Source of the DNA: JBAXBF01 sp034429745
GTDB taxonomy: Bacteria > Chloroflexota > Anaerolineae > Anaerolineales > DRKV01
DNA: 25,971 nt
NCBI GenBank assembly: GCA_034429745.1
Contig: DAOUFY010000031.1
Coordinates: forward strand, 1 to 25,971
Direction of reading: 5' to 3'
The position numbers were made by a program, and so were the translations under genes. Positions 9,024 to 17,856 of this stretch are shown piece after piece. Position 1 is the first letter of the stretch; the number at the start of each line of letters is the position of its first letter. The notes beneath the pieces were generated by a model, which made no database searches, was not told where the DNA came from, and saw nothing but the letters and a program-made list of their open reading frames with translations.

Positions 9024-10985
9024 ATGGGCGGCTTTCTTCTAGGTATTGACACCGGTGGTACTTATACCGATGGTGTGCTGCTTGATGAACAGAAAAGAAC
9101 GGTAATCGCTAGTGCCAAAGCATTAACGACACATGCTGATCTGACGATTGGCATTCTGAATGTATTAGACCAATTGGTTCATCAACCCCAAGAGATTAAG
9201 CTTGTATCCATATCCACTACACTGGCAACTAATGCCTTAGTAGAAGGAAAATTCAGGGCCGCCGCGTTGTTTTTGCTGGGTTATGATAAAGAGTTAATCA
9301 GCAAGTTTGGGCTGAATGAAAACTTTGGCACACCGCATGTTTATTATTTCCGCGGTGGGCATGATTTAAACGGCAAACCTCAGGCTGAGCCGGAATGGGA
9401 GTTGATTGTAAAGCAAGCTGAACAGCTTGCTTCGGAAGTGGAAGCTTTTGCTGTTTCAGGCTATTACAGCATTCTCAATGCGGAGCATGAAAAACAGGCT
9501 TGTGAGCTCATTTCTCAAGCGGTGGCACAGCCAATCATTTGTGGGCATCAATTATCTACACGGTTGGATTCAGTCAAGAGAGCAACGACGGCAGTGTTGA
9601 ATGCTTCTTTGATTTCGATTAACCAACAATTCATCCGTGCTATCCAAGACGCGCTGCAACAGCGGGGCATTCAAGCTCCCCTTATGGTAGTGCGCGGGGA
9701 TGGATCGTTGATGAGTGTAGGATATGCAGCCAAGCTGCCGGTAGAAACGATCCATTCCGGGCCGGCGGCAAGTGCTATTGGGGGACATTTCCTTGCCCAA
9801 ATTCCAAAAGGATTAGTGATAGATATCGGCGGTACGACAACAGATATTGCTGTGGTAGATAAGGGCAGGTGCAGAATTGCCGAAGAAGGAACGACGGTCG
9901 GCAAATATCATACCTCAATTCGCTCTGCTTACGTGCATTCTTTTGGTTTGGGGGGAGACAGTCAGATCTCCGTTGCTCCCGGCAAGAGGATTCACCTTGG
10001 GCATCATCGGGTAGTTCCTTTGGCTTATCTAGCTCAGCAATTTCCTTCAGTAGCTGATGAGATAAGAACCCTTGATCAACATTCAACCCTACCGATTAGA
10101 ACAACAAAGCTGCTGGAATATTGGTTTGTTATGCGTCCGGTGGCAGATGATCTTGTGGACGAACGCGCTCGCCAAGCTATTGCTTGCCTGCAGAAAGGAC
10201 CAAAAAATTTGAGTTTGTTATTGAAAGAGTTGGGGTTTAAGGATGTATCACAGTTGGGGGGAGAGAACTTAATAAAACACAATATTCTGAGCAGAGCTGC
10301 CCTAACACCAACGGATCTGCTGCATGCAAGTGGCGAGTTTACTGCGTGGGACTATGAAACAGCTCGCCATGCAGTTCATTTGTTTGCTCAAATGGTGAAA
10401 ATGCCTGCAGATGAATTTATTGCTTCTGTAAAGAGGTTGATTGCTGAAAAAATAGTTATGGAAGTTGTACACTTCTTGAGTGGAATGCGTCTAAAAGACA
10501 GTGAATATCCTCTGATGCATGAGGATTTAGGCCGCTGGCTTTATGATGAAAATTTGACTCGCAGTGATCCATATTTGGGCTGTGATATTTACCTAAAGAT
10601 GCCCATTATTGGTTTAGGCGCACCAGCTAAAGCGTTTTTGCCAGCGGCAGCTGAAATGCTGCATACTGAAGTGGTGTTTCCTCCTTATTGCGAAGTGGCA
10701 AACGCAGTGGGAGCTGTTTCTGCCAGTGTTATTGCATATAAGGAAGCCCAATTGAAACCCAAGGATGATCTGATACGCTATACACTGCAAACAGCATTTG
10801 GTGCATGGGAGTTCAACTCGCTGCAGGAAGCAGAAGCTTTTGGAGTAGAACAGCTGAGCAAGCAAGCGAAAAAAGAAGCGGAAAGCAGGGGAGCTTCCAA
10901 TCCCCACATTGAGGTAGAACGAGTGCCTTGCGGTTTGGGCAACTATCGTCTAGAAGTTATTGCCGCCGGCAATCCTCTGCTGTAA
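9024..10985 (+). CDS. Hydantoinase A/oxoprolinase family protein (ASKHA fold)
   Basis: 653 aa with both halves of the ASKHA nucleotide-binding fold used by HyuA and 5-oxoprolinase: GIDTGGTYTDGVLLD at residues 7-21, ISTTLATNALVEGK near 63-76, HSGPAASAIGGHFL near 247-260, and the second phosphate loop VIDIGGTTTDIAVVD near 263-277. These proteins use ATP to activate ring amides such as hydantoins or 5-oxoproline. No HyuB or other partner subunit is visible beside it, and the C-terminal half differs from the standard HyuA ending. The start codon directly abuts the preceding stop (TGAATG). Substrate unknown; it could act alone or with a distant partner. Confidence 0.78.
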   Translation: MGGFLLGIDTGGTYTDGVLLDEQKRTVIASAKALTTHADLTIGILNVLDQLVHQPQEIKLVSISTTLATNALVEGKFRAAALFLLGYDKELISKFGLNENFGTPHVYYFRGGHDLNGKPQAEPEWELIVKQAEQLASEVEAFAVSGYYSILNAEHEKQACELISQAVAQPIICGHQLSTRLDSVKRATTAVLNASLISINQQFIRAIQDALQQRGIQAPLMVVRGDGSLMSVGYAAKLPVETIHSGPAASAIGGHFLAQIPKGLVIDIGGTTTDIAVVDKGRCRIAEEGTTVGKYHTSIRSAYVHSFGLGGDSQISVAPGKRIHLGHHRVVPLAYLAQQFPSVADEIRTLDQHSTLPIRTTKLLEYWFVMRPVADDLVDERARQAIACLQKGPKNLSLLLKELGFKDVSQLGGENLIKHNILSRAALTPTDLLHASGEFTAWDYETARHAVHLFAQMVKMPADEFIASVKRLIAEKIVMEVVHFLSGMRLKDSEYPLMHEDLGRWLYDENLTRSDPYLGCDIYLKMPIIGLGAPAKAFLPAAAEMLHTEVVFPPYCEVANAVGAVSASVIAYKEAQLKPKDDLIRYTLQTAFGAWEFNSLQEAEAFGVEQLSKQAKKEAESRGASNPHIEVERVPCGLGNYRLEVIAAGNPLL

Positions 10986-11028
10986 GATTAACTGGCGTTA
11001 TTGCTTGATGCGAATAAGTTGAAAACCG

Positions 11029-11037
11029 TGATATAAT
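11029..11037 (+). promoter_or_regulatory. Extended -10 promoter element of lipA
   Basis: TG-A-TATAAT is a perfect extended -10 located 44 bp after the hydantoinase stop. No good -35 is visible; TTGATG at 11005 would leave a 21-bp spacer. The expected transcript start, about 11043-11045, coincides with the hairpin at 11043-11062. Confidence 0.55.
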
Positions 11038-11042
11038 TTCCT

Positions 11043-11062
11043 CAACGAAGAACACTTCGTTG
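11043..11062 (+). promoter_or_regulatory. Inverted repeat at the lipA transcript start
   Basis: Perfect 8-bp inverted repeat CAACGAAG / CTTCGTTG around the loop AACA. It starts 6 bp after the -10 box, so it would be either a hairpin at the very 5' end of the mRNA or an operator covering the start site. No T tract follows, so it is not a terminator. Confidence 0.5.
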
Positions 11063-11107
11063 CAATTGATTAATGGTTTTCTTGATTATAGTGGTGGAGA
11101 ACAGAGA

Positions 11108-12028
11108 ATGGCACAAACCCCAACCCGAGAAAGAATAAAAATCGGTGAAACTCAACAGCGTCCGCAAAGGAGACCGGAGTGGATTCGCGTACGGGCACCG
11201 ATGGGTGAATCCTACGATCATGTGCGAACGTTAATCCACAGCAAAGCCTTGCACACAGTATGTGAAGAAGCTATGTGTCCTAATATTGGCGAGTGTTTCA
11301 ATGCCGGCACTGCTACATTTTTACTGCTTGGGGATATATGCACACGCAGTTGTGGATTCTGTGATGTAAAACGCGGCAAACCGCTACCTTTAGACCTTGA
11401 AGAACCGCAGCGCATTGCAGAAGCTGTAAAAGCAATGGGGTTGAAACATGCTGTTATTACTTCGGTGAATCGCGATGATTGTGAAGATGGGGGAGCTTCT
11501 ATCTTCGCTGCCACTATTCAGCGGATAAGAGAGCTGCAGCCCGGCTGCACAGTTGAAGCGCTTATTCCGGATTTTAAGGGCGATATTGATGCGCTTAAAA
11601 TTGTCATGGACGCTCGGCCGGATATTCTCAACCATAATGTAGAGACTGTACCGCGTTTATTCAAAAAGGTACAACCACAGGATCGCTTTGAATGGGCAAG
11701 AGCGACTTTAACTAATGCAAAAAAATTGCAGCCTAATGCTATAACAAAATCCGGTATTATGGTAGGATTAGGTGAAACTTTCACTGAAGTACAAGAAGTA
11801 ATGGCGGAAATCCGCAGCTGGAATGTTGACATCTTAACCATAGGCCAGTACTTACAGCCGAGCAAAGCTCATCTTCCTGTTGAACGTTATTACACTTTAG
11901 AGGAATTTCAAGCGTTAAAAGAATATGGTTTGCAGCTAGGTTTTCAGTGGGTGGAAAGTGCGCCGCTTGTGCGCTCTTCTTATCATGCTGCAGTACAAGT
12001 ACAGCAGTTACGTTCTGAAAATCGTTGA
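11108..12028 (+). CDS. lipA: Lipoyl synthase
   Basis: Radical SAM enzyme that inserts two sulfur atoms into octanoyl groups on lipoyl-dependent enzyme subunits such as pyruvate dehydrogenase E2 and glycine-cleavage H protein. In 306 aa it has the auxiliary 4Fe-4S cluster motif C52-x4-C57-x5-C63 (VCEEAMCPNIGEC), the radical SAM cluster C78-x3-C82-x2-C85 (CTRSCGFC) and the C-terminal RSSYHA that supplies the serine ligand. Length and motifs are canonical. The start is ATG 11108 behind GGTGGAGAA; an in-frame TTG at 11060 lies inside the leader hairpin and lacks a ribosome site. No lipB is seen nearby. It has its own promoter and leads into dnaG-rpoD. Confidence 0.96.
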   Translation: MAQTPTRERIKIGETQQRPQRRPEWIRVRAPMGESYDHVRTLIHSKALHTVCEEAMCPNIGECFNAGTATFLLLGDICTRSCGFCDVKRGKPLPLDLEEPQRIAEAVKAMGLKHAVITSVNRDDCEDGGASIFAATIQRIRELQPGCTVEALIPDFKGDIDALKIVMDARPDILNHNVETVPRLFKKVQPQDRFEWARATLTNAKKLQPNAITKSGIMVGLGETFTEVQEVMAEIRSWNVDILTIGQYLQPSKAHLPVERYYTLEEFQALKEYGLQLGFQWVESAPLVRSSYHAAVQVQQLRSENR

Positions 12029-12069
12029 ACTTTTGCATCAGTGTTCACTCTCGATAGCAGACGATAGCT

Positions 12070-13959
12070 ATGTCAGAACTTGATGAAATAAAAGCTCGGA
12101 TTGATATCATCGAGTTGATTGGAGAGTCGGTGCAGCTGCGCCGGGCAGGGAAAAACTATACCGGATTTTGTCCTTTTCACCCCAATACGCGCACCCCGGC
12201 ATTTTATGTATTCCCTGATACAGGGACATGGCATTGCTTTAGCTGCAATGAGGGGGGAGATATTTTTACTTTCTTAATGAAAAAGGAAAATCTCACCTTT
12301 AGAGAAGCGTTGCAGACTTTAGCTGCCAGAGCGGGCATAACTCTAAAAGCTTATTCAGAACGCGAAAAAGGTGAACAAGAAGAATCTCTGCTGCATGAAG
12401 TGCTAGAGGCAGCAACGGCTTTTTATCATCATCAGTTGTACAGTACTGAAGGGGGGAGGAAAGCCCTAGAATACCTTAAGCAACGCCATCTAACTGACGA
12501 AACCATAGAAAAGTTTGAATTGGGATTTGCCCCGGCTGGTTGGGAAGTGCTGTGCCAATATTTGTTGAAGAAAGGCTTTGCTGCAAAAAGCCTGCTTGAA
12601 GCTGGCTTGGTAAGTGAAAGAGAGGATGGAGGATTGTATGACCGTTTCCGGCAGCGGTTGATGTTTCCCATTCGGGATGGCCGTGGGAAGATAACTGGCT
12701 TTGGAGCGAGGGCGTTAAGTGATGATGTGCTGCCTAAATACCTCAATTCGCCGCAAACTGCTCTGTTTGATAAAAGCAAAGTGCTGTATGGTCTGCATGC
12801 AGCGCGCAAAGCCATTCGTATGGAAGGGCAGGTGGTGATTGTGGAAGGGTATATGGATGTCATTGCCCTGCATCAGCATGGTTTTCAAAATACCATTTCA
12901 CCGATGGGCACTGCGCTGACAGAGCAGCATCTGCGTCTGATAAAGCCGCTGACAAAAAAGATCATTTTGGCATTGGATCCGGATGCTGCTGGGCAAAAAG
13001 CCACCTTGCGCGGTTTGGAAATGGCTCGGGAAAATCTTTCAGAAACGATTGATGTGGTGTTTGATGCACGCGGGTTGGTGCGCAAAGAATCGCGTCTGCA
13101 GACTGAACTGCGGGTTGCCCTATTGCCGCAAGGGCTTGACCCTGATGAAGTAGTTCATAAAGACCCGCAGCTATGGCGAGAGGTTATCCAAAAAGCAAAA
13201 CCGATTGTTGACCATGTGATTGATGTGTTGATAGCTGAACGGAATATTGATGATGCGAAGGAAAAAGCTGCCATTGTTCAGCACGTGCTGCCGTTGATTG
13301 AGGATGTTCCACAGCCTGTTGAGCGGGAAGCTTACCGACAGCATTTAGCCCGCGCACTTCACTTAGACGAACGCGCTCTGTGGGGCATGCAAGTGAAAAG
13401 AAAAGCGCCAAAATCTCCCAAACCTGAAGCAGAAGTTGTTCTGGCAAATCGGGGAGGACAAGCTGATCGCGAAGGCTATGTGCTGGGTGTTTTGCTGCGC
13501 GAACCTCATCTGCTTTATTCACTAGACCGATTGCTGCAGGAAAATAAACTCGAGCGCCTTTCACAGCAAGATTTCAGGCGGGTTGACTATCAAGAGATTT
13601 TTATCTGCTTGAAAAAGTCGGTGCAGCAAGAAGTGATAGAGCCATATAAATTCATCCAAGAAAATTTACCGCAGCCGTTGTATGATGTATTGGACCATCT
13701 TTATGCTTTGACCGAAAAAGAGGATACGAAAGATGTTCGTTTGCTGTATGAGCTCTACCGGGCTGTATTACTGCTGCGCAAAGCACTAATACTGCACCAA
13801 AAAGAAAGCTTAGATGCCGAATTGCTTGAGGCTCAAAAAGAACAAGCTGTTGAGCGGCTGACTGAACTGCAAGCAGTGATTAATGATTATTTGCGTTATA
13901 TAGCAAAGTTTGATAAAGCGCTTAGCAAAATTCATTCCCCAACCTGGTTGCGCACCTAA
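12070..13959 (+). CDS. dnaG: DNA primase
   Basis: Makes RNA primers at the replication fork. The 629-aa protein has the CHC2 zinc finger (C34, H37, C56, C59 in CPFH...CFSC), the catalytic core and the TOPRIM domain with VIVEGYMDVIAL (Glu259) and LALDPDAAG (near 300-308), which bind the catalytic metals. Residues after about 440 form the helicase-interaction region, which diverges from the proteobacterial type as expected. The start ATG 12070, 41 bp after lipA, lacks a clear ribosome site. The sigma factor gene follows after 18 bp, giving the familiar dnaG-rpoD pairing of the macromolecular synthesis operon. Confidence 0.95.
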   Translation: MSELDEIKARIDIIELIGESVQLRRAGKNYTGFCPFHPNTRTPAFYVFPDTGTWHCFSCNEGGDIFTFLMKKENLTFREALQTLAARAGITLKAYSEREKGEQEESLLHEVLEAATAFYHHQLYSTEGGRKALEYLKQRHLTDETIEKFELGFAPAGWEVLCQYLLKKGFAAKSLLEAGLVSEREDGGLYDRFRQRLMFPIRDGRGKITGFGARALSDDVLPKYLNSPQTALFDKSKVLYGLHAARKAIRMEGQVVIVEGYMDVIALHQHGFQNTISPMGTALTEQHLRLIKPLTKKIILALDPDAAGQKATLRGLEMARENLSETIDVVFDARGLVRKESRLQTELRVALLPQGLDPDEVVHKDPQLWREVIQKAKPIVDHVIDVLIAERNIDDAKEKAAIVQHVLPLIEDVPQPVEREAYRQHLARALHLDERALWGMQVKRKAPKSPKPEAEVVLANRGGQADREGYVLGVLLREPHLLYSLDRLLQENKLERLSQQDFRRVDYQEIFICLKKSVQQEVIEPYKFIQENLPQPLYDVLDHLYALTEKEDTKDVRLLYELYRAVLLLRKALILHQKESLDAELLEAQKEQAVERLTELQAVINDYLRYIAKFDKALSKIHSPTWLRT

Positions 13960-13977
13960 TAGCGCGGGAGAAAAGCT

Positions 13978-15630
13978 ATGAAACAACCCAAGAAAAGAAT
14001 TCCTTTCTCCGTTTCTTTGTCTCGACGTCGAAAGACAGCACATGAAGAAGATACGCTGGAACAAGAAGAAGATTTAGCATTGGAAGAATACGAAGAAGAG
14101 CAAGTGCTGGAAGATCCGTATGGGGATGAAGAAGAGGATTATCTCAGCAGTTTTGATGTTGGAGAACATGATGAAGACATCGTTTCGGATGATGTATTTA
14201 CGGCATCGAAAATCTATGCTGCCTTAGGCGGCGACCCCATTCAGCTTTACTTGAAAGAGATCGGCAGTATTGGGCTGCTAAAACCCGATGAGGAATTTTG
14301 GCTGGCAACTCGTATTGAAGCCGGGCGCAGATGGGAAGAATACAAAGCGTCTCTTTCTCAGCCACTTACGAAAGAAGAAGAAATTTCTTTTTTAATGCAA
14401 GCTTATGAACGGCTTGCTTCTGCATGGAAAGATGTTTGTACGAGTATGGGGCAGTGGGGAAAACCCCTCCCTTCACTTATAGCTATCCTGCAAGAAGCCT
14501 TAGAATTGCATGAAATTGCCATCCCTGTTACAAAAGCAGAGGCAGTAAGTAACCTAAGAAGATATTTGGATAACGGATTGTGGGGGCAAGATGAGCAGTG
14601 GAATGCTCTAGCCCGCCATGCTTTTGAAGTGTATGTTAATGCTTATTTGTTGCTGCCGGAAGCAGTGAGTGCGATACTTGAGCACATTCAACATCAGCTG
14701 CAATCAGATGATCCGCAAAGTGAGTGCAAGTTGAACCTCGAAGCTTTTAAGGAGGATGTGCAGCAAAACCTTCAGGCTTTTGAAAGCCTGGATGAATACT
14801 TGGAGGAGATAGCTGCCCTGGCAAAGGAGTCGCGCCAAACCCTCATCCGTTCCAATCTGCGGTTGGTTGTGAGTATTGCGAAACATTACGTTCACCGCGA
14901 TAGTTCCTTAATGGACTTGGTGCAAGAAGGCAATATTGGGCTTTTGCGGGCAGTATCCAAATTTGACCCAAGCCGCGGCTACAAGTTCAGCACTTATGCT
15001 ACTTGGTGGATTAGGCAGTCTATCAGCCGTTCGATTGCCGATCAATCGCGGACGATACGAATTCCCGTTCATATTTATGAGTTGGTTAATCGCATAGCCC
15101 GCGAGCGCAGAACACTGACGCAGATCTTAGGACGCGAGCCAACTTCGGAGGAGATTGCCTTAAAAGCCGGCTTTATTCCACCTGAGGAAGCTGAGCTTAT
15201 TCAACAAAAGTTAGCTAAAGGGCAGCCCTTGGATGATGACCTAGCTCTGCGCCTGAAAAAAGCTGCCCAAAAAGTTGAATATGTGCTACGGGCTGCGGAT
15301 GATCCGGTCTCTTTGGACAGCCCAAGCGGCATGGAAGATAACAGCCAACTAAGTGATTTTATAGAAGACCAAGATGCTGTAGCTCCGTTGGATGCTGCTT
15401 CGCGGGAGATGCTGCGTCAGCAGCTGCTTGAGGCTATTTCTTCTCTTTCAGAGCGCGAGCAAGAGGTGCTTAAGATGCGTTTTGGGCTTGTGGATGGGCG
15501 ATATCACACGCTGGAAGAAGTAGGCCAGTATTATAACGTTACCCGCGAACGTATCCGCCAAATTGAATCAAAGGCAATCCGCAAATTGCGCCATCCCACC
15601 CGCGGCCATCATCTGCGGGATTACTTGTGA
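13978..15630 (+). CDS. rpoD: Principal RNA polymerase sigma factor (sigma-70/RpoD family)
   Basis: 550 aa. The N-terminus is basic (1-20) then very acidic (about 20-75, rich in Glu and Asp), in place of a classical region 1.1. Region 1.2 is DPIQLYLKEIGSIGLL near 83-98. A helical non-conserved stretch of roughly 180 residues follows. Region 2 (about 288-365) contains NLRLVVSIAKHYV, DLVQEGNIGLLRAVSKFD and YATWWIRQSISRSIADQSR, the -10 reading helices. Region 3 follows at about 370-450. Region 4 (about 480-548) has LSEREQEVLKMRFGL and the helix-turn-helix HTLEEVGQYYNVTRERIRQI. Ribosome site GGGAGAAAAG lies before ATG 13978. It is likely the housekeeping sigma because of dnaG linkage and full domain content. 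Confidence 0.93.
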   Translation: MKQPKKRIPFSVSLSRRRKTAHEEDTLEQEEDLALEEYEEEQVLEDPYGDEEEDYLSSFDVGEHDEDIVSDDVFTASKIYAALGGDPIQLYLKEIGSIGLLKPDEEFWLATRIEAGRRWEEYKASLSQPLTKEEEISFLMQAYERLASAWKDVCTSMGQWGKPLPSLIAILQEALELHEIAIPVTKAEAVSNLRRYLDNGLWGQDEQWNALARHAFEVYVNAYLLLPEAVSAILEHIQHQLQSDDPQSECKLNLEAFKEDVQQNLQAFESLDEYLEEIAALAKESRQTLIRSNLRLVVSIAKHYVHRDSSLMDLVQEGNIGLLRAVSKFDPSRGYKFSTYATWWIRQSISRSIADQSRTIRIPVHIYELVNRIARERRTLTQILGREPTSEEIALKAGFIPPEEAELIQQKLAKGQPLDDDLALRLKKAAQKVEYVLRAADDPVSLDSPSGMEDNSQLSDFIEDQDAVAPLDAASREMLRQQLLEAISSLSEREQEVLKMRFGLVDGRYHTLEEVGQYYNVTRERIRQIESKAIRKLRHPTRGHHLRDYL

Positions 15631-15651
15631 GGGGATTGTATTATTACGGCC

Positions 15652-16248
15652 TTAGAGTTTGGCAAGTTCCTCTTTGATATGAGCTAGTGTTGAGGGCGAG
15701 AACAGGCTTTGATCGTTGGCGTTAAGCTGCAGGATGCGCACAGGCGGGGAAGAAGCAAGCCAAGTCTTTAGTAAGTCCTCAATGATGGCAAGGTCTTGAA
15801 CCTTGGTGATTTCTTCGGCGCGCTGACGCTGGCGGAGGCGCTGTTCGAGTATGGGAAGATCGGCAGAGAGAACGAGGAAGAGATCAGGCGGGGGAAGAAA
15901 AGTGCGCAGCATTTTGTACAAACGAGTACAAAGCTGAAGATCTGCTTCGCTTAATAGACCTTTTCGGTAGAAAAGCTGGGTGAAGATAAGATAATCTTGC
16001 TCTAGCCCGCCATCTTGGATGCCAATGCCAGGCTGGGAGCGGGTGAGCAGCTCTTGTTCTGCGCGGGCGAGTAGAAAATCTACCTGATTGGCGGCAGCAT
16101 GCAGCTGCTGATTGCATACTTGGCTATGATATAGACGTTCAGCATGCTGCTCAAGGCAGGGGGTGAATCCTAATTCTGCGGCAAGATGTTTAGCGAGACT
16201 GGTTTTTCCGGCACCGCAGTTGCCAAGAATGGCAATGAGTTTTCCCAA
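15652..16248 (-). CDS. Deoxynucleoside kinase family protein
   Basis: Probable deoxynucleoside kinase, a salvage enzyme that phosphorylates deoxynucleosides. 198 aa with the P-loop GNCGAGKTS at residues 9-17, a Gln-rich helix (QVDFLLARAEQELL) that fits the dNK substrate side, and an Arg-rich lid (LEQRLRQRQRAEE). The usual DRS/ERS motif appears as QDGGLEQDYLIF, lacking its Arg, which is unusual. The start is TTG 16248, supported by AGGAG nine bases upstream inside the end of the preceding gene; no ATG is available in frame. It is last of a three-gene operon with a 4-bp gap to the cyclase gene, and converges on rpoD with 21 bp between the stops. Confidence 0.75.
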   Translation of the reverse strand: MGKLIAILGNCGAGKTSLAKHLAAELGFTPCLEQHAERLYHSQVCNQQLHAAANQVDFLLARAEQELLTRSQPGIGIQDGGLEQDYLIFTQLFYRKGLLSEADLQLCTRLYKMLRTFLPPPDLFLVLSADLPILEQRLRQRQRAEEITKVQDLAIIEDLLKTWLASSPPVRILQLNANDQSLFSPSTLAHIKEELAKL

Positions 16249-16252
16249 GTCA

Positions 16253-16885
16253 TTATGCTCCTACTAGGATCACCCGAGCGGGGGCACCATCACTGCCGTT
16301 AATGTTTAAGGGCAGGCAGTATAAGGCATAGCGCCCGCTTTGCACTGTGGATAAGTCTAACCCTTCCACAATGACAATGCCATTGCTCAGCAATATGTGA
16401 TGAACGGGATTTGGTTCATCATACGGGGCAATAGATAGGTAATCTATACCCACAAGGATAACATTTTTCTCAACCAAATACTCAGCTGCATCCTCCTTTA
16501 AAGCGACAAAATCCTTATAAAAAGATTTATGACCATTTTTCCATAAATCAGAATTATCGGTTTTAATGAAGATACGCTTGGTGCGCGGCGGCAAGGATAC
16601 TTTTCTCAGCATATCGGCAGAGATGGCTCGGACCTGAGGAAAATGAACTACATATACTCGCCCGATAAGTGTCTTCAAGGGAATGTGATCAACGGTTGCT
16701 GCTCCGTCAATGAAATGATTGGGCGCATCAATATGGGTGCCGCAGTGAGCTGTCATGATCAGCTGAGAGACATTGCAGTTGTCTCCATTGGCGATGGTTT
16801 GGATCATTTTTCGTTCGAATGGCGGGTCACCGGGCCAATGTGGTAATGATGGGTTTAGTTCTAAGGTTGCATCATAGATATTCAT
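16253..16885 (-). CDS. Cyclase-family metal-dependent hydrolase (kynurenine formamidase-like)
   Basis: 210 aa of the Cyclase family (PF04199). The metal-binding motif HCGTHIDAPNHF near residues 47-58 supplies two His and an Asp, and PHWPGDPPFE near 15-24 is the other family hallmark. Members hydrolyse amides or esters such as N-formylkynurenine, or act as polyketide-like cyclases; no kynurenine pathway genes are in view, so the KynB function is not claimed. The ribosome site AAGGAGA lies 6 bases before ATG 16885. It sits 13 bp after the epimerase-like gene and 4 bp before the kinase, so the three are almost certainly one transcript. Confidence 0.82.
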   Translation of the reverse strand: MNIYDATLELNPSLPHWPGDPPFERKMIQTIANGDNCNVSQLIMTAHCGTHIDAPNHFIDGAATVDHIPLKTLIGRVYVVHFPQVRAISADMLRKVSLPPRTKRIFIKTDNSDLWKNGHKSFYKDFVALKEDAAEYLVEKNVILVGIDYLSIAPYDEPNPVHHILLSNGIVIVEGLDLSTVQSGRYALYCLPLNINGSDGAPARVILVGA

Positions 16886-16898
16886 ATCTTTCTCCTTT

Positions 16899-17849
16899 TT
16901 ATCGCAGTTTCTTTTTGGCTTTAGATCTTCGCAAGAAGCTTGGAATAGGCAGTACGGAAAATTGGCTTAGATAATCAAGATGCTGATCGAACAACGAAGG
17001 GATTAAATTGAAGACCCGCGGCAACGTATCTAGCGCACAAGTACGGTTGGCTGCCAGATAGTCTAACCAAAATATGGAGATAGGAAAATAAGGGATAGAA
17101 TTTTCCAGGAAGATAACCAATAAGCGCAGGTAAGAAGGATAAATGTGAATAAATTTCCGCTTGATTTTGGCTGCGCTGAGTACCTTTGCCATGAGTGCTT
17201 CAAAGGATAGGTATTCAGCGCCGCCGATCTCGTGGGTTTGGTTGATAGCAGCAGGAATATCTAAGCACCAAGCAAGGCATAAAGCGATGTCATTGATCCA
17301 AATTGGCTGCAGCTTCATCTGTCCATCGCCAGGGATGGGGAAGACAAAGGGAAGCAGATAAGCCAAACGAACAAATTGCAGGGTAAAGTGATCACCAGGT
17401 CCATAGACCACTGCCGAACGAATGATAGTGTAATCAATGCCGCTGCGGCGAATAATTTCTTCGGCAATAGCTTTGGCTTTAAGCAAGGGATAAGCGGAAG
17501 CGCGGTCGGCACCGAGATGGCTTAGGTAGATGATCCGTTTTACACCGGCTTCTTTTGCGATTGCGGTGATCATCTGCGTACCTTGGATGTCATCTTCCAA
17601 CAAGCTAGCATAAGCGCCTTTGCGTTCGCTGCCGGCTAAATGGTAGATGGTATCGATTCCTTGCATGGCTGAACGCAGGCCGCGTTCATCTTTGAGATTC
17701 GCGACGGCGACTTCTACTGGAATTCCAACCGGCAGGTTAGGTGTTTTCTTTGAGGGGCGTATTAGCAGGCGCACTTCGTAATGTTGGCTGAGAAGCTGTT
17801 TGACCAGTGCCTGCCCTATAAAGCCGGTTGCTCCCGTTACCAGAATCAT
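16899..17849 (-). CDS. NAD(P)-binding epimerase/dehydratase-like protein (atypical SDR)
   Basis: 316 aa beginning MILVTGATGFIGQAL, the dinucleotide-binding glycine motif of extended/atypical short-chain dehydrogenases (NmrA or NDUFA9-like). IDTIYHLAGSE and RSAVVYGPGDHFT are the other typical blocks; the usual YxxxK pair is not obvious, so it may be non-catalytic or act in quinone or isoprenoid chemistry like NDUFA9 relatives. A longer reading from ATG 17885 is possible, but its start overlaps the -35 box and the extra 12 residues precede the conserved fold start. ATG 17849 has no ribosome site and lies 7 bases from a perfect -10, implying a leaderless mRNA. It is the first gene of the epimerase-cyclase-kinase operon. 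Confidence 0.82.
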   Translation of the reverse strand: MILVTGATGFIGQALVKQLLSQHYEVRLLIRPSKKTPNLPVGIPVEVAVANLKDERGLRSAMQGIDTIYHLAGSERKGAYASLLEDDIQGTQMITAIAKEAGVKRIIYLSHLGADRASAYPLLKAKAIAEEIIRRSGIDYTIIRSAVVYGPGDHFTLQFVRLAYLLPFVFPIPGDGQMKLQPIWINDIALCLAWCLDIPAAINQTHEIGGAEYLSFEALMAKVLSAAKIKRKFIHIYPSYLRLLVIFLENSIPYFPISIFWLDYLAANRTCALDTLPRVFNLIPSLFDQHLDYLSQFSVLPIPSFLRRSKAKKKLR

Positions 17850-17856
17850 ATCATTT

